Origin: Oxyruncus cristatus
Lineage: Eukaryota; Chordata; Aves; Passeriformes; Cotingidae
Reading direction: 5' to 3'
DNA: 64,000 nucleotides
NCBI GenBank assembly: GCA_013399855.1
Contig: VXAY01003218.1
Location: 1,210,662 to 1,274,661, forward strand
Shown here: one piece after another, positions 46,124 to 57,230 of the stretch
How the letters are laid out: each line of letters begins with the position of its first letter
Position numbering within the stretch: the first letter of the stretch is position 1
Program-made: the position numbers and the translations under genes
The notes under the pieces: model-generated
Seen by the model: only the letters and a program-made list of their open reading frames with translations
Database searches by the model: none
Told to the model about the DNA's origin: nothing

Positions 46124-49100
46124 GTAACTTTGCTGGAGCTCTGCAATGGATCGAGAAAGCAAGGCAGGGGTTGTCCTCTAAATCTTTGAATGACCTGATC
46201 GTGGGTTAGGGAGCAGAAGGGGAAATTCTGAATGTCCTGCTCTTGGTATGTGGACTCTGTTCTACTTTTTCTTTCCTTTTCCCATTTGCTGTATCAGGAT
46301 GCAAATCTGTGACTTGTACTGATGTTAGGGAAGTGTGCAGCGTTACATCTAACCAGAACCTCCCCAGCTGCCCTCTGCCTGTGCCACAAAGCTTCCAGGA
46401 GGAGAGTTCAGGGCTCTGAGAAGCCCAGTGGCTCTTCTAATCAGGATGAGAGTTCAGTACCAGCTCTGAATGAGCATTTTGTTAGCAAGCAAAGGATTGC
46501 TAATTAGCCTGGACGAAAACGTTCCTCATATTATGAACTCCTGGCTTTCCGTGGTTCACAGAGTAACAGTGGTAACTTTTAACTGAGGCTGTTGTTGCAA
46601 TCCTTTGCCACCTCTGCTGGTAATGGAGGTTTCTGACCCACAGCCACCAAGGACTATTTTCTTTGAGAACTCCAGTGGGTCTTAGGCAGAAAAGAAATTT
46701 CAAAAGTGCATGAGAAAACAATTTGGAGAGAGATGAAATCACATGGTAGTTATCAGGAGAGCTGGAATTGTTTATAAATGTTGTAAACATTCCCCCTTGA
46801 ATTCCCAGTGTAGGCAGCGACTAGGTGAGGTGTTTTAATAAAAATTTATTCTGGTTTGTTCCTTTTTCTTTCTTTCCTAGAATTTGGGTAGTGACAGATG
46901 TTGGAGATAAATTGCGGTTTCCTACTGTTGTTGCCTAGAAAAACTGATGCTCTTATTGGGAGGGGTAGAAGCTGTTGGCAGTGATGGGAGGGTGATCAAA
47001 AGGGGGAACTTCCCAGAGGATTTAGATAGGTTAGAAGTTAGAGGTAAAAGAAATCAGCTGTTGGGAATGTGCAGTTCCTGACCTGAATTTTGGTATTATT
47101 TATGTATGAAGGGTAAAATTTGTCTCTGTGACACTCCATGAAATCTCTTTATACAGGAGGGGTTGTGATGGAATGGATGGTGTATAAGGTCCCTCCCAAC
47201 CCAAGCCATTCTGTGATACTCTGCCAATGGGAAATGCTCTTTGCTGGGACTGAAGTTTTAGGATAAAGCTTTTATTTGATCGTTTTGGTTTTGTTTTCTT
47301 CTGCTTTTGGGAGGTAGAAGTGAGGAGAAAAAGCCACTTGTCTTAAGCAGTGTAAGAGACTGCCTAAGGTGAAAAAACCCCACTAAATCGCTGACAGAAG
47401 TTTTCCACAGTAACTGCCAAACAATTTGCATTGAAACCAAACCCCAAAGCCTCTGAAATAATCCAGTGATTGCTGACCTCACATAAAGCTGTGTTTGGGC
47501 TACGGGACTGTGACAATGAGTTGACCCAATTGCTGTGATCCCACACAAAACCTCCCCTGCGGATTTCAGTTCGGATCAGAAGTGCTGACTTCAGGGGGCA
47601 TCCCCACAAAGGAACAGGAGATCTTGCTGTTTATGGTGCAGCCTCCAGGCAGGACTCAGCTGAAATAAAACCTGCCCTCCTTTGTCCGGGAGTAGCTGGT
47701 GGTGTGTAAAGAATGCAGTTTATAAATGCTGAACACACTCCCCGTTGTGGGCCTAGAGAGAGCTGGAGTGTGGATAAGGAACAGCTCCACAGTCACTGAG
47801 CGAACCCCCTGCCAAACCAAGGCCTTGTTTTGTTCAAACATTCTTGGTTGTTCTACCCCCAAAGAACCCAAACAAAGCTATTTTTAGTGTATAAAGTTTC
47901 AAACCATTACTCCCTGCTCGCCCTTGGAGCATTAAGTGGAGAATGAAGCAACATTCTAAGCTACAAGGAAACACAGCAAAACAAAACTTGATACACATCC
48001 AATGCTCGTGCACTGAGGAGGAGAAGAAAATTTAGTGCCTTTTTTACTTCCGAGGAACGTGTTCTGATTTCAAATACTACAACTGAATTGGGCAAAATTA
48101 TTGTTGATTGGGTTCAGTCCATCAAAGCATGAAGTACATAAGTATCTCCACTTACCTGATGAATGTAGCTCACCTAAGAGTCTGTAAGGAAGGGCATATT
48201 TTGACAAATTTGCCATGGTTTCTATGCATTCAATTAATAAGAATATTCTTGAAGTCCAAAGCACAAGTTTTGATTTCATTATCTAAAATTCTAGATTTCC
48301 TCCATACAAAGGAATGGTAGCATTCACATTTTATCCCCAGTGTCTTAGAAAGGTTGTTAATGCTTTTTTTTATCAAAGCACTGAAGTCCTGGCCTTGAGA
48401 GGTGTTTCTTCAGGGTGAGCTTTCCTTGGCTGCTTGTGTAGGCTCAGGGCTTAAATTGCAATAATTGCTCAGAATTAAAATGCATGGAGAATGCCCATCA
48501 GACAAGGGTTAAATTCTCCTGGGAGGAGCAGATGCTGTATTTTCACACCCATGGTGCTAATTTTGAGTTGAGGTTACCTGACGCCACACTTACTTACCCC
48601 CCTCACAGCAAGTGCTGTAAGGCAGTTCCTGCAGAGGGTTCTGCTGCCGTGTAAAAATAGCGGAGGTTTGTTAGGTACTGGTGGTTCAGGTCGTGTCTCC
48701 AGGTCATTTTGATTGTTTGTGGTAAAACTCAGCCACTGCTGTGTCTTATGAACTGGACTGATCAGTGTGGATAGAGCTGGGATGTCCCAGGGATCTTATT
48801 CCATTTCTTTTAGTATAGAAACACTTGGTTTTTCTTACTTTGTTTCTTCTTGTGAGAAGGAAAAGTTTTCCTTAGACTGCTTAAAAATAAAGCTTTCTTC
48901 CTGATGTTTAATGTGAGTAGAAATCCTGTGGAGGAGCCTGGAGCCATGGCACTGACTTTGGTGGAAGAAGAGGGTGTTGTTGAGTGATTTGAAAGGAGAC
49001 TAGATGGGAAAAAAAGAGTTTGGAATTTGGGTGAGAAGCCTGTGAATAACAGTGATTATGGGAGTTAGAGGAGGTTGGGAGGGGACTGAAGACAAGTTGA

Positions 49101-51898
49101 GTTACAGAAGGTTTAAAAATGTAAAAGGCCCCTCAGTTCTCTTCAAGAGTAGAGTGAAGGGGACAAAGTCAAAAGTTCAGCATTACAGCTTAGGGTGAAG
49201 GAGTTTTGCCTTCTCCCTCCATCCCAGACAGGCATTATCCTTTTCTGTGGCAAAAAGGAGGAATGGTTTAATGGGAGAGGCAGCTGAATGCTTCACTCTG
49301 AAGATACATACTGCACAGGGAATGCCAGCCAAGGAAGGGATGAACAAACACTTCCAGCTGGCCTTTCTCTGTCTCCTATGGAGCTTGGAGGCTCTGGAAG
49401 AAGAGCTCATGTACACAGAGACTGTCATAATGCAACTGCAGAAGGTCTGTCAAAGGCAGCTGAAAGCAGCCTTAGTTCTTTGGTTCCTAACTCAGAAGAG
49501 CTTGAGATTCAACACTGAAACTTTTCAGCTGCACGTTCTTTTAACATGTTATAGTTATAGACATCATTTATGTTTTATTTTCATAGTATAATTTCACATG
49601 CCTGTCTCAGTCCTACTTTTGGACATGCATTTAAAAGCATTATTGGAATATATAATCTTTAGGTGTGAGTATGACCTTACATTTACTTAAGCAATGAAAC
49701 AGTTAACTTGAAATACTGTTGCTTTGACTGCTTGAGAAATATTCTTGAGTCCCAGAATAAACAAATGGGAATAGAGACCACGCTCCATAGATTTTCCAGG
49801 TTTCAGCATGCATTCCAAGGAATGACCTGACAGCAGGGCAGGTTGCAAGAGCAGATTCTCTGGAGAAATGTTATAAATTATTGCTGCATTTGCCCTTCCC
49901 CCTCTAATAATCCTCAAGTCACATTCTGGCAAAACAACAAAAGCTGCTGTTGTTTTGGGGGCTTTCTGTAAGGATCCCAAAGGAAAAAAAACCTACTTCC
50001 ACAGCAGTGTTACAGCAGTATTGCAAACCTCTTTGGAATGATGGTTGGGAAATGGATCTCCCAGAACTGCCTATTGAACTTTGGAAAAAGATTTCGCTAT
50101 AAAAGCAAGTTGCTGCCAGACTTCAGACAGCTGGGCCCTTCTGTTGCCTCCCATTGTCAGTTTTGATCTTGAGAAAACTCTCAAAAACTCAAGTTCATAT
50201 GGGTTCATTAAATTTTACAATACATTAAAAAACTTACCTGTGGAGTTGAGATCCTGGAATTCAGTGGAAACGTTCCCATCTACCAAGTTCAAAAAGGCGT
50301 CGTACTCGTCTCGATATATGTGAGGAGAACAGGGAAGTTTCTTTTGGAAGCATTTCTGGACCCAGATGTATAATTTCCAAAGGTAAAACTGAAATTAGTT
50401 GGATCTTTTGGAAGCTCTGTGATCCCTGTTCCAGGCTTGTCTAAAGCAGAGTTGCTGCCTTGGTGGTGTCACCAGCTCTTGCACAAACCCCGTTTCTCTC
50501 CTGGGCCACGTTCCCTCAGGGGTTTGGAGCAGTATAGTGAACTTGACTGTGATTTTTTGGGTATGTTCTTTTGAAAACATGCCCAAGCCCCTCTCTCACA
50601 CAGATCCTTGTGGAGGGGACACTTGGGCAATGCTGTTTTACCTCATGTCATGCTGGGAGCATTCATCATGTCTCTGGTGAGCTGTTACTAAGAGTGGAGG
50701 GGTAATCCTTTATGAAAACCTGCCCCACATTTCAAATGTGTTTTCAGTGATGCCCTTCACTTACTGAAATTTCTTCCACGTTTGCACAAAGGCTGCTGGG
50801 CATTCATAGAGTAACATGTAAGAACAAGTACACTTTTCTTTAAAGCAGGCTGGAATCTCCTTTCTTGCACACAAACCTGTGGTATAACCCATATTTTTAA
50901 GGGAAAAAAACCAGGCACATTATATCCAACAAGCCAAGGGAACGAGGCTCTTTTGGGCTGGTGTGTTGAATCAGGTCCTTGAGCTACAGGCTTGCTCTGG
51001 AGCCCTACACTGCTGGTGGATGCTTAGTTTATTCTTGGGTTCCAAGCCCTGAACTGATATAATCCAGTGCTCCTTTAAAAGATGTTGCAATCATGGTCAA
51101 CTGTAACCTCAAATCAGGGTTCAGTACCACTGTGAGCCATGTCACAGTGTTACACAAACCCAGAATTGCTTCCATGGCACTACAACACACACCCTGCAGC
51201 TCTTGTGGTGGGTGCATTGTCCACCTTCCCTGGGCAGGGGAGAAAATGGGAGCAATGGGGTGAGGAACTTCTGGTGCAGATAAGGACAGGAAAGCACCAG
51301 TCACAGCTGAGGGCAAAACAAGCTGACTTAAGGGAGATTGATTTGTTGCCAGTGAAAATAGGTATTTAATTACTCCTTGGGGCAGTGGGAAGCAAAGACA
51401 AGTAGGAACACCCTTTCCTTCCCTCCCCAACTCAGCCTCTCTCCCTGCTGCAGGACGTGCCTTCCAAAGCCTTGTTCCCCTCTAGTCCCAGCTCTGGGCT
51501 GTGCCTAACAGTGATTTGTAGGAGGTGTCTGAGGGGAGAAAGAACCCAAGAAGTCCACAGCTGACAATTGCTCAGTACATCTGGCTGAGGGACATTGCCT
51601 TCTTGCTTCATGACCAGAAGCATCCATAGATTTGTATCCCTAATTAATTCTTAAAGTGTACCTGTGGATTTTGTGTGGAGATGTATCCAGGTCTGCTTGT
51701 GTACTCCTTTAAGCCTCACACTGAGCATGGCTATGGTAGTATCTGCTATTAAAATTGCATTTCCTACAAGTATTAATGTTTTTAAAAATGAATTAACATG
51801 GGATCTTTACAAGGCAGTAAAGACAGTATTTCAGCAGAAAATATTTCAGCAGCAAATGCTTTTGACAGCATAATAACAACTGTTACTTTCTCTTCTAG
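46124..51898 (+). other. HMCN1: HMCN1 intron 4 (5.8 kb)
   Basis: The intron is bounded by GTAACT and TCTAG. It contains one short CR1 tail (47,170-47,220). No exon or other nameable feature was seen in the rest. Confidence 0.85.
47170..47220 (+). mobile_element. short CR1 3' tail, sense
   Basis: GAATGGATGGTGTATAAGGT and CCCTCCCAACCCAAGCCATT followed by CTGTGATACT match the last 50 bp of CR1. Confidence 0.75.
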
Positions 51899-52070
51899 GT
51901 GTTAAAATGGGTTGAAGAAGCAGTTCAAGCCTCCAAAGTGCATCTCTTGTCTACAGACCATTTGTCCATGGCTGTAAATACTTGGCAGATCCCTTTTGAT
52001 CCCAGTCTGAAAGAGGTCACAGTGTCCTTGAGTGGTCCTTCACCAGCAATCGAGATTCACGATTCTTTAG
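51899..52070 (+). CDS. HMCN1: HMCN1 exon 5: end of VWA domain and linker
   Basis: The exon encodes residues 208-264 plus one base of codon 265. It starts [20 protein letters not shown] and continues into the conserved linker [19 protein letters not shown]. This stretch closes the VWA module and opens the hemicentin-specific region before the Ig array. The acceptor is TTCTCTTCTAG and the donor is TAG|GTGAAG. The exon leaves in phase 1, which matches exon 6. Confidence 0.95.
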
Positions 52071-53191
52071 GTGAAGCAGTTTATGCCTCCTTTTGTGACA
52101 GCAAAAAAAGGGAATGAAGAAGCACTTCTGACATTTTAATTTTTCCCAATATTCCATTTTTTTTTTTTTTGGCTGGGAGGAAACTGGAAAACTTCCCTAT
52201 TCTGTTCACCTTGTCTCACCTCCATCTTCTTTCTTACAATTTACCCCTGTATTCCAAGTTTATGGACACATTTGTGTTCCATCTATTTATGTATTTACTG
52301 AACCATCGTTTCGGGGTTATAGGTGATGGTTTGGTTTAGTGGGGAAAGGCAAACCAAGGCCTGGATTCTTTGAGCTACAATAGCATTCCAAATCAAACCC
52401 TGTCGCCTGTGCCGATCTCCAGCTGAGCAATGAGAGATTTGGAGCTAATTTGTCATTGAAGATCTGTTGAACAAATCTGCTCCTAGTGATGTTGATGCCT
52501 TGGGAACCTGGAACGGCACTCCAGAAATAAACTCAGGTCGTACTTTGTGTTCTCTGGATGACTCTGCCTGAGGATATAGCTTAAGTTTTAGCATCTTGGA
52601 AGTATTTTATGCCCACGATGTGTTCCCTGCTCTGTCCTGCACTGAGGAATTCTTCTGTGTTTAAAGTAAAGAGATTTGCTCAGTGTGTCTCTTCAGGCCA
52701 CGACAACACGCAGTCCTGGGTGCAACTGTCAGGCTTAGCTGAGGCTGCGACCCCACCGCTGTTTTCCTGTTTTATGGTTCAGCTCCACTCACCTAAACCC
52801 ACAGAGTTTCACCAAGTTAGTTGAGGCATGTCTAATAAAGTCTTAGACATGGGCACTGGGACAACCCATTCTCCACTTCACCTTTCCCTCAGTGCTGTGA
52901 AAGAGCCAGAGGGATTTAGTGCTGTTGGTACTTCAGAATCAGCCTTGGGGGAGCAAAATGCCTCTGTAGAGAACCTGTGCCTGAACCACTCATCTGTAAA
53001 TGAGCATTTTTTGCATTCTGGCAAAGAACCACAGGGCATTTAGGCTGTTATAAATGTCATGGACTGCTGAGTAGTGAGTAAGCCAAGTATCAACAATACA
53101 TTGGTACAGCACAACACTATTGTATTCACTCTGTTTTCTGTAGGCAATACTGTACCTGCTCAGTACTGGTTTTACTCCCTGTTTTTTTTAG
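52071..53191 (+). other. HMCN1: HMCN1 intron 5 (1.1 kb)
   Basis: The intron is bounded by GTGAAG and TTTAG. A short T run lies at about 52,158-52,170. No repeat or exon was recognised. Confidence 0.88.
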
Positions 53192-53298
53192 GCAAGCGGC
53201 TCAGTAAAGGATCAGGGCTGAATGAATTGCTGAATATTCACAACTCTGCTAAGGTAGTAAATGTCAAAGATCCAGAGCCTGGGACGTGGACAATTAAG
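53192..53298 (+). CDS. HMCN1: HMCN1 exon 6: linker region
   Basis: The exon completes G265 and encodes residues up to K300. It reads GKRLSKGSGLNELLNIHNSA and then KVVNVKDPEPGTWTIK, close to the human linker. The acceptor follows a T-rich tract ending TTTAG, and the donor is AAG|GTAAAG. It leaves in phase 0. A CR1 insertion begins about 330 bp downstream. Confidence 0.94.
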
Positions 53299-55885
53299 GT
53301 AAAGTTATTGGAGAACTCGTGAATTACTGTGCTGTAGCTTGTAATGTTTTACTTCGTTATTTATCATATTCTGTTCCATGACTCTGAATACTATATAGTC
53401 ATTTTTGGAGGTGAAGTCACCCGTGTGGGGCACCTTTACAGCCAGTGCTGTGCATTGTCCCTGCCCTGAGCACAGAGCTGGTTTCAAAAGGATCATTAAC
53501 TCCCATCCAGCCCTGTGGGAAGCTATTGATCCTGCTGCAGAACTGGAGCTACAAAAGCATGCTGAGCCCAGCAGCTCTGGGGAGAATTGTCTGAATGTCT
53601 GTCCAGGACTGAGGGCTTACAAAACACAGGGAGAGGGACTTTTTATACAGGGAGATAGTGATGGGACAATGGGGAATGGTGTCACACTGCCACAGGGCAG
53701 GGATAGATGGGATATTGGGAAGGAATTGTTGGCTGGGAGGGTGGGGAGGCCCTGGCACAGGTTGCCCAGAGAAGCTGAGGCTGCCCCTGGATCCCTGGAA
53801 GTGTCCAAGGCCAGGTTGGACGGGGCTTGGAGCAACCTGGGCTAGTGGAAGGTGTCCCTGCCCAGGGCAGGGGGTGGGATGAGATGGGCTTTAAGGTCCC
53901 ATCCCACCCAAACCATTCTGGGATTCTGTGACCAGAAATGCTGAAAAACCTGGTATAGAGACAACCTGGTGGGCTGTTAGCAAAGAAATAGGTTTGAGTC
54001 CTGCTGGACTTGGTAACATCAGCCACATTGGGTACTGAGAGACCTTTCCTTACAGTCAGTATTGACCTCTGTCCTTGCTGCAGGTTTTAGGGTCAGTAAT
54101 CAGCCCCAGCCAGGGCAGCAGCTGCTCCTGCAGGCAGGGCTCGGCAGCTTCTTGGGCTTGGGATATTTTTGGGTTTGTTTAAGCTCAGTATAATGCTGTC
54201 TCCAGCTCTGGGCAGAATAGAACACACAAATAGATGTATTTGGGCTTAAAAAAAATGAAAAGAAGAAAAATGTCTTGAATATATAGTAGAAATATTTGAA
54301 TTTAACTTTGATGAGCCAGCCAGGCCATACCTTTCTTCACAGATACCTGCACTGCGGGCAGTGATTTTTGTGTCGTTTGCAAGACAAGAAAACATCTGTG
54401 ACAAATAAGTGTTTGCTCTTTTGATTGTGCTCAACCAGTCTGGGAGGGGAAACACTAATGTACAACACCAGTGATCCATAGTAAAATACAGGCAATGAAA
54501 AGAGACTGGAAGAAGATACTAATTGGAAAGCAATCCTTTGGGATGAAATTAATTCCTGGTGCTTGCCTGATGCCCCTAGCTCCTGGGCATGACAGTGGTG
54601 GATGAGTTAATGGTAAAATTTTACAAGGTTATTCAGGCCTTAAAATTCACAAATATCCAAAAGTTTGAGTAATTCATAAAGAGAAATGATTTTGCAGTGT
54701 ATTTTCCTATGGATTGTTTGCTCTGCTTCAGTCACTGGCTTGCTTTATTGACACAAAGATTTTAAGGCTGTGACTGAAGACCTAAGCTTTGTGAGAAGTT
54801 TATTCACACCATAAATTCCTTCTACACTGAGCCATAAAAAGAAAACTTTATCACGGAGTTTGTCTAATGAAATTTTAACTGGCAGTTAACGCTTGATACC
54901 AGGAGTTGTTTGGCACAATTAAGTATTTCTTTGTATTGTTAACAGCTGGTTTATATAAAAACACTTCAGTGGTGCTCTGTCCGAGGTGAAAGGGTAACCA
55001 AATAGAAGGAAATAGGTTGTTTTAATCAGATAGACGTTGATTTGTCACAGTTCTAATGCCTGTCCCTGGGCTGTTGGTTGTAAGAAACAACTGCTGAATT
55101 TGCTATTCATGTGCAGCAGTGTCAAAGGGGGGTACTGAACTCCAGGAACTGGCTATTTGGGAACGGATCAGGGACTCTCTAGGGAAAGCTCAGTGGAAGC
55201 TTCTGTGCACCTGAAGGGTGTGGAAGGAGGTGAGGAGGAAAAGCTGGGGGTTCTTGCACACCTTTGGCAAGGAGCAGTTTTCATTTTCTTTCTCTGCACA
55301 GTACCATAGAAAATAACTGACAATTACTCTGATTTGTCTTCTTTAAGGTCAAAGACTCACATCAAAGCAGCTGTACCCTCCAACGACCTAAAACTCAGGC
55401 TTTTCAGGGGTGGGTGGAGGGGTGAGGGTTGTTGGTGATTTGGTTTTTGCTGATTCAACCAGGATGATGAGGTGGAGACCAGAGGTGAGAGGTACCTGTG
55501 CAGCCCCTGCTTTCCAGCTGAGCTCCTGGCTGGGGAAGAGAAACACCTTTAATATACTGATTTTTCTGTGCAGTTCTGAATCATTTACCCTTTCCTAGTA
55601 GGCTTTTAATGGTCAGATGCTGACTTACAGTCGTTGATCTTGTGTGTTTGGGATTTATTTCCAAGACAAAACTGTCTCTTCTTGCTGACCCCACAATTGT
55701 AGGGCCCAGTATCTGAAAGCAAGGCTTTGTTAAAGGTGGTTTTTACTTACAGCTTGAGACACAAGCCTCCCTTCTGACTTGTTTTTAAGGGATGCTGAAG
55801 CCTATGCCCTGAGCTCAGTGAATGGCTCAGGAGCTGTGCAGTTCCTGAAAGGCTAATTCCAAGGTGTTTCCCTGTGGTTTTGCAG
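53299..55885 (+). other. HMCN1: HMCN1 intron 6 (2.6 kb)
   Basis: The intron is bounded by GTAAAG and TGCAG. It contains one CR1 insertion (53,629-53,932) and otherwise no nameable feature. Confidence 0.87.
53629..53932 (+). mobile_element. CR1 fragment, about 300 bp, sense
   Basis: It starts GGGAGAGGGACTTTTTATAC and runs through GATATTGGGAAGGAATTGTT and GGTTGGACGGGGCTTGGAGC to AAACCATTCTGGGATTCTGT. Confidence 0.93.
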
Positions 55886-56006
55886 ACCTCAAGCAGTGGG
55901 AGGCACTCTGTCCGGATCACAGGGCTCAGCACCATCGACTTCCGAGCTGGATTCTCCAGGAAGCCGACGCTGGACTTCAAAATGACATCCAGCAGACCAG
56001 TGCAAG
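55886..56006 (+). CDS. HMCN1: HMCN1 exon 7: linker region
   Basis: The exon encodes residues 301-340 plus one base of codon 341. It reads [20 protein letters not shown] and then [20 protein letters not shown]. The acceptor is GGTTTTGCAG. The donor AAG|GTTTGC keeps the GT but is weak at +3, +4 and +6. The exon leaves in phase 1, and exon 8 supplies the matching two bases of Gly341. Confidence 0.94.
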
Positions 56007-56563
56007 GTTTGCTTCCACTTTAGTCCATCCTAAAGTTTCCCGGCCCCCAAACCAAGTACGACCCTCTGATGAGCTTTGTGATAGCTCGGGGGGGGCTGTT
56101 GGTTGGTTCTTGGAGGCCTTGGATCTCTGAGAGCAGCCAAAGTTCCTGTTTCACCAGACTGTGTTGGTTTTTTGTATTAGTTTGGGGGTTTTTTTTTAAA
56201 TCACACAAATCCAGATATTTTTAGCTATGAAATCCCTCGAAACTGCAGGGCTGTTTCTGCTAAATCTGAAGCTTCAGAAAAGCCCTCTAGCCCTGGGGCA
56301 GGGTGAGGAATGAATAAAGAAGCTGCTATTTCAGAGACACCTGTTGGAAATCAGTAATTTAACCCCAACCCAGCCTGCTCCCATGACAGTTAATGAGCAG
56401 AGCACAGCTCAGCACAGTTTAGCTTTTCCCTGCTCAGTCACTGAGGGCTGGAGCTGAATGCAGCCTTCATGGGGTGGTGAGCCATACCGATGGAATTTGA
56501 TCTTCCACGCTTTAGTTATTTATTTTCTTTAGCTCTTAAAATAGCACGTTTCTGTTTTTCTAG
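56007..56563 (+). other. HMCN1: HMCN1 intron 7 (557 bp)
   Basis: The intron starts with the weak donor GTTTGC and ends TTCTAG. A short G8 run (about 56,089) and a T-rich patch (about 56,167-56,199) are present. No repeat family was recognised. Confidence 0.88.
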
Positions 56564-56827
56564 GGATTCCTACCTTTGTGCTGCTCAATACCACGGGGAT
56601 CCTGCTGCCAGCCAGAGTCGACCGACTGGAACTTCTGAGCATTACAGGGCAGCTCCTCAAGACCTTGCCTGTGAAATACTACCCTGACAGAAGGCCCTAC
56701 GGACTCTGGAATGTTTCTGACTTCATTCCACCAGAGGAAGCTTTTTTTGTCAAAATAACAGGCTATGACAAGGATGATTATCTTTTTCAGAGGGTTTCAA
56801 GTGTCTCGTTTTCTAGCATTACTCCTG
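56564..56827 (+). CDS. HMCN1: HMCN1 exon 8: linker region before first Ig domain
   Basis: This is the second-longest coding exon in the window (264 nt). It encodes residues 341-428 plus one base of codon 429. It reads GIPTFVLLNTTGILLPARVD and later YDKDDYLFQRVSSVSFSSI, following the human sequence. It contains two candidate N-glycosylation sites, N-T-T near residue 349 and N-V-S in GLWNVSDF. The acceptor is TTTTTCTAG and the donor is CTG|GTAAGA. Confidence 0.96.
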
Positions 56828-57085
56828 GTAAGAGATTTTAATGTGAATTGAATGTCCGTTTGTCCTATCTGAATCCGTTAAAGTTGATACCTTGTATGTT
56901 TTTAGAACTTGTACCAAAGTACTTTCTCTGCTTTTTGCTCCCCAAGTCCTGTCTCTAGATCATGATGGACAAGTTAATGTTGTTATAAATCTATCAGAAA
57001 TTGAATTTCCCTTTAATAAAAGGAAAGACAGGATAGATATGGGAAGCTGCTAATATACTTTTGGGGGAATGTTTTCTTTCCTCAG

Positions 57086-57230
57086 ATGCTCCGAAAGTTA
57101 CAATGCCCACGAGGACTCCAGGATATTATTTACAGCCAAGCTCTGTTCCTTGCCATGTGGAAAGTCTTATACCTTTTACTCAGCGTTTTACTAGAAATGG
57201 AGTAAAACTGGGAGTGGATCAGTTCTTCAA
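57086..57230 (+). CDS. HMCN1: HMCN1 exon 9: first half of Ig domain 1
   Basis: The exon encodes residues 429 (split) to 476 plus two bases of codon 477. It starts DAPKVTMPTRTPGYYLQPSS and contains C451, the first Ig cysteine. It ends with RNGVKLGVDQFF. The Trp usually found in the Ig core is absent here, as it is in human HMCN1 at this position. The acceptor is TTTCCTCAG and the donor is CAA|GTAAGT. The preceding intron is only 258 bp. Confidence 0.94.
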
